From NCBI GenBank assembly GCA_944389095.1, contig CALXLC010000015.1:1-32911 (forward strand): a stretch of DNA of 32,911 nt. Direction: 5' to 3'. Below, piece by piece: positions 30,139 through 32,911 of this stretch (its first letter is position 1; every line of letters begins with the position of its first letter). Source of the stretch: an uncultured Alphaproteobacteria bacterium. GTDB lineage: Bacteria > Pseudomonadota > Alphaproteobacteria > RF32 > CAG-239. The position numbers and the translations under genes were made by a program. The notes beneath the pieces were generated by a model. The model did not search any database, was not told where the DNA came from, and saw only the letters and a program-made list of their open reading frames with translations.

Positions 30139-31941
30139 ATGGCTAAATTCGGTTTTTTGGGAATTTTATTGGTTTCCGTTGCTTTGTTCGGGTCTTGCTC
30201 CAATAATGTGGTGCAACGCAGTTCTTCTTTGCCCGAAAAGGATATTCCCGTTGCCGAAATGACTGACGGTGAACGGCCCAAAATGCCTTACGGCGCCTAT
30301 CTGGCCGGACGGGTGGCGCATCTGCGTCATGATTTTAACACCGCCTCCGACTATTACATTCAGTCGCTGCAAATTGACCCTGACAACAAAGAACTCATCA
30401 GTCGCCTGTATCTGCTTCTGGCCTCCAAAGGCCGGATTGACGAGGCGGCGGAATATGCCCTCAAAGCAAAAGAAAACGGCGATAAAAACAACTTTATTTA
30501 TGTTATTCTGACGGTTCAGCGCATGAAAAACGGCAATTTCGCCGAGGCTCTGAAAGCCGCCGAAAAACTGAAAAGCCCCGTTTATAAGGAATTTATCAAT
30601 CCGCTGCTGTCGTCCTGGGCTTATGCCGGTCTCAATCAGCCGGAGCAAGCCCTCAAAGAGCTTGAAATTTTGCAAAAAGAACCCAGTTTTGCGGCTATTT
30701 ATCATTTTCATGCCGGCATGATTAACGACTATTTCGGCCGAAACCGCGAAGCGCAGCAAAATTATGAGGCCATTGTCAATAACGAGCAGATGGAGATGTC
30801 TTTGCGCGCTTTGCAGGTGATTACCAACTTTTATGTAAGAACCGAGCAAAAGGACAAGGCTCTTCAGCTTATCGGCAAATATAATCAGGAAAAAATTCTG
30901 GCCGATATTCTTCACAACCTGACCGAAGATATCCGTGAAACGCCGAACGGCAAGGCAGACAAAATCATTACCAATCCCAATATCGGCGTTGCCGAAGCGT
31001 TGTTCAGCATCGGGGCCACTTTGCGCCAAAGCGAAGGCGGGCTGGATACGGCTCATATGTTTATCAGCATGGCCATTTATGAAAATCCGGACTATGATTT
31101 GGCCAAGCTGTTGATGGCCGATATTTTGGAAAACAGAGAAATGTACGAAGACGCCAACGAAGTTTATGACTCTGTTGCCAAAGACTCACCGGCTTATTAT
31201 ACCGCACAGCTCAAAAAGGCCAACAATCTGGTATTGAGCGGTGATTACAATGCGGCGGAACTGCTGCTCAAATCTCTGGCGCTCGACAGCGACAGTTATC
31301 AGCTTTATCTGGATTTGGGCGATGTTTTGCGGATTAAGAACCGGCCGGAAGAATCTATCAAATATTATCGTCAGGCCATCAAAAAAATCGGCAAAGCAGA
31401 CAGCCGGCATTGGATTTTATATTATGCGTTGGGAATCTCTTATGAGCAGAACAAACAATGGGACGAAGCGGAAAAAGCCTTTAAAAAAGCTTTGGAACTG
31501 AGCCAGAATCATTATTTGGTCCTTAATTATCTGGGCTACAGCTGGTTTAAGCAGGGGCGCAACATAGACCAGGCTTTTGCCATGTTGGTGGAGGCCTACA
31601 ATCAGGCGCCGAACGACGGCAATATCAACGACAGTCTGGGGTGGGCGCTGTATAATCTCGGCTATTACAGAATGTCTATCGACTATTTGGAAAAAGCGGC
31701 TGAGCTGGATCCGTCCAATGCGGTTATCAGCGATCATCTCGGCGATGCCTATTGGTTTGGCGGACGCAAAAACGAAGCCAGATTTCAGTGGCAGCATGCC
31801 CTGAAAATGAAAGATGATACCGGTGAACTGGTGAAAGCGGACGTACTTGACAAAATCAAAGAAGGCATTGCGCAGGAGCCGGCCCTCACCTATGATAAGG
31901 ATATTATCGAAGAACAAATCAGGCTGATTGCCAAAGATTAA
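30139..31941 (+). CDS. TPR-repeat lipoprotein
   Basis: A 600-residue protein, signal MAKFGFLGILLVSVALFGSC with lipobox LFGSC (Cys20). At least ten tetratricopeptide units follow. Examples are the DFNTASDYYIQSLQIDPDNKELISRLYLL type near 62-90 and NQPEQALKELEILQKEPSF. Near the end, DEAEKAFKKALELSQNHYLVLNYLGYSWFKQGRNIDQAFAMLVEAYNQAP, YRMSIDYLEKAAELDPSNAVISDHLGDAYW and NEARFQWQHALKM follow one another. It probably scaffolds an envelope complex. I prefer ATG 30139, with AGGA upstream, to ATG 30121, which has none. It is a single gene with its own terminator. Confidence 0.88.
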   Translation: MAKFGFLGILLVSVALFGSCSNNVVQRSSSLPEKDIPVAEMTDGERPKMPYGAYLAGRVAHLRHDFNTASDYYIQSLQIDPDNKELISRLYLLLASKGRIDEAAEYALKAKENGDKNNFIYVILTVQRMKNGNFAEALKAAEKLKSPVYKEFINPLLSSWAYAGLNQPEQALKELEILQKEPSFAAIYHFHAGMINDYFGRNREAQQNYEAIVNNEQMEMSLRALQVITNFYVRTEQKDKALQLIGKYNQEKILADILHNLTEDIRETPNGKADKIITNPNIGVAEALFSIGATLRQSEGGLDTAHMFISMAIYENPDYDLAKLLMADILENREMYEDANEVYDSVAKDSPAYYTAQLKKANNLVLSGDYNAAELLLKSLALDSDSYQLYLDLGDVLRIKNRPEESIKYYRQAIKKIGKADSRHWILYYALGISYEQNKQWDEAEKAFKKALELSQNHYLVLNYLGYSWFKQGRNIDQAFAMLVEAYNQAPNDGNINDSLGWALYNLGYYRMSIDYLEKAAELDPSNAVISDHLGDAYWFGGRKNEARFQWQHALKMKDDTGELVKADVLDKIKEGIAQEPALTYDKDIIEEQIRLIAKD

Positions 31942-31944
31942 AAA

Positions 31945-31978
31945 AAATTCCCGGAAGCTGATATTCCGGGGATTTTTT
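31945..31978. terminator. Bidirectional terminator
   Basis: CCCGGAA (31950-31956) pairs with TTCCGGG (31964-31970), with A-run before and T-run after. It lies between the convergent TPR gene and the right-edge variable protein. Confidence 0.75.
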
Positions 31979-31986
31979 GCGCCTGT

Positions 31987-32742
31987 TTAAAACGCGAGAA
32001 CACAACGAACGCGATAAATGCTGGAGGACGTATTGTAGTCGCTCATGCCGCCATCGGACAGTCTCACAACCCACGCACTGTAGCTGGACTTGGCCGCGGA
32101 CGAAGACCAGTAGGCTGAATTACTACTGAGTTGCATCTTCGACAATTTTTGAAGTCCTAAGTTAATAGCCTCATAACTGAAATTGGTGACATATAATTCA
32201 CCCGCTGCCGGTAAGTACCAGCCGCTGCTGCCCGTACCACTGGAGACCGGCTTGTAACTGTTACAATACTCTGCCGCCGGATGCGATTGCCTGTCATTTA
32301 TTAAACATTGTGTATTTGCCGCACCTCTAAAGTCTGTTTGTGCCGATGAACTACTGCTGTTATCTGTTAAACACGAAACAAAATAACTAGAGTCGCCCCA
32401 TTCTGTCTCTGTCTCCTCAAGCGCCACGGCAAATCTTGTCGAACCTTCGACATAGGCCACCACACCGACGGCTGTTTTACCGGAAATAACATCCCATGAC
32501 ACGGTTCCGTCAGAATATAAAATCATGCCGGGTTCCGGGTTCGCTGTAGAACCTCCGGTCGCTGCGCACCAGACCTGGTTTGTATTGAAGGGGCATTTAA
32601 TCATGTCGGTGCCTTCGCAGTCGGAAGCGGATTTGGTGTAGCCCATGGCGTTGCAGTCCGCCGGGACGCAGGTCGCCTGTGCCTGAAACGAGGCCAACAC
32701 CGCAACCGATACTCCGGCCAATAATTTATTCAACTTTCTCAT
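31987..32742 (-). CDS. Secreted variable protein 4, Cys-rich, DUF1566-like, probable DGR target
   Basis: A 251-residue protein. It begins with a signal peptide MRKLNKLLAGVSVAVLASFQAQA and a Cys-rich module (CVPADCNAMGYTKSASDC, then IKCPF). The same core domain as cassettes 1-3 follows (PGMILYSDGTVSWDVISGKTAVGVVAYV), then a DUF1566-type stretch (GWYLPAAGEL). It ends YWSSSA, variable, SAW, VRLSDG, variable, RVRCVLAF. The variable core (32014-32094) has one extra codon. AGGAG precedes the ATG. Unlike cassettes 1-3 it is exported and has a Shine-Dalgarno. It lies 29 bases after the next family member, probably in one operon. Confidence 0.82.
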   Translation of the reverse strand: MRKLNKLLAGVSVAVLASFQAQATCVPADCNAMGYTKSASDCEGTDMIKCPFNTNQVWCAATGGSTANPEPGMILYSDGTVSWDVISGKTAVGVVAYVEGSTRFAVALEETETEWGDSSYFVSCLTDNSSSSSAQTDFRGAANTQCLINDRQSHPAAEYCNSYKPVSSGTGSSGWYLPAAGELYVTNFSYEAINLGLQKLSKMQLSSNSAYWSSSAAKSSYSAWVVRLSDGGMSDYNTSSSIYRVRCVLAF

Positions 32743-32771
32743 CGCTTTTCTCCTAAAAACTTCCCTAATTT

Positions 32772-32911
32772 CTAAAACGCAAGGACACAACGAACGCGGT
32801 TACTGAAGTTAGCCTTACCGCTGTGGCCCATAGCACCGTCGGACGGTCGCACAACCCACACGTTGTTAGCATTGAGCTCGGACGAAGACCAGTACCAATT
32901 GCTGCTAAGCT
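32772..32911 (-). CDS. Variable protein 5, C-terminal fragment, probable DGR target
   Basis: Only the last 45 residues are in the window; the gene continues beyond the right edge. They run NWYWSSSE, variable, VW, VVRPSDG, variable, RVRCVLAF, ending in TAG. The variable core is 32799-32876. In the last twelve variable codons its third bases match cassette 2 at 11 of 12 positions, although the residues differ. It is upstream partner of variable protein 4. Confidence 0.8.
   Translation of the reverse strand, partial: LSSNWYWSSSELNANNVWVVRPSDGAMGHSGKANFSNRVRCVLAF

Overview
The window reads as chromosomal DNA of a Gram-negative alphaproteobacterium of moderate GC, probably host- or gut-associated and uncultured. 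Supporting points are lipoboxes, an OprB-like porin, a bactofilin paired with an M23 peptidase, an alphaproteobacterial-style family 4 uracil-DNA glycosylase, and a tRNA-Leu placed directly before the trigger factor gene. No database search was possible, so the taxonomy is inference.

Layout, left to right. Bases 1-520 hold the start of a secreted protein gene and two copies of a structured repeat. Bases 520-6600 carry a CTP-dependent polyprenol/diacylglycerol kinase-like protein, the M23 peptidase-bactofilin pair, pgpA, ftsB, a small lipoprotein and a helical-repeat protein. Bases 6680-11370 carry tig, tRNA-Leu(UAG), a TPR/SHOCT-like lipoprotein and prfC. Bases 11430-13970 hold a third copy of the repeat and then three tandem cassettes, each with its own promoter, gene and terminator, encoding near-identical proteins whose C-terminal DUF1566/C-type-lectin-like ends are hypervariable. 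A porin and two small unknown genes follow. Bases 16374-19427 form a three-gene operon: retropepsin-like protease, inactive transglutaminase fused to membrane helices, and ATP-grasp ligase. Then come a cyclophilin, a structured non-coding RNA or leader in front of a GT2 glycosyltransferase, a SIMPL-domain protein, a COG2509-type flavoprotein, four small unknown or membrane proteins, an operon of two secreted proteins plus a lytic transglycosylase, a uracil-DNA glycosylase and a large TPR lipoprotein. The right edge (31987-32911) carries two more members of the hypervariable family, here with a signal peptide and a Cys-rich N-terminus.

The most notable system is the set of five variable proteins. 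Between cassettes 1 and 3 the differences in the variable core fall almost only at first and second codon positions. The two third-base differences are both A/G, and an A is present in at least one partner at 20 of 23 differing bases. This is the footprint expected of a diversity-generating retroelement (DGR) copying an adenine-rich template. No reverse transcriptase, Avd or template repeat is visible here, so the genes look like remote targets diversified in trans. Cassettes 1 and 3 share one codon framework. Cassette 2 and the two right-edge genes share another, which suggests at least two templates or lineages.

Other noteworthy features are a dispersed hairpin element whose stems covary between copies, a roughly 235-nt structured RNA with promoter and terminator, and a class of genes whose start codons have AT-rich leaders without a Shine-Dalgarno sequence. 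That class includes the three cassettes.
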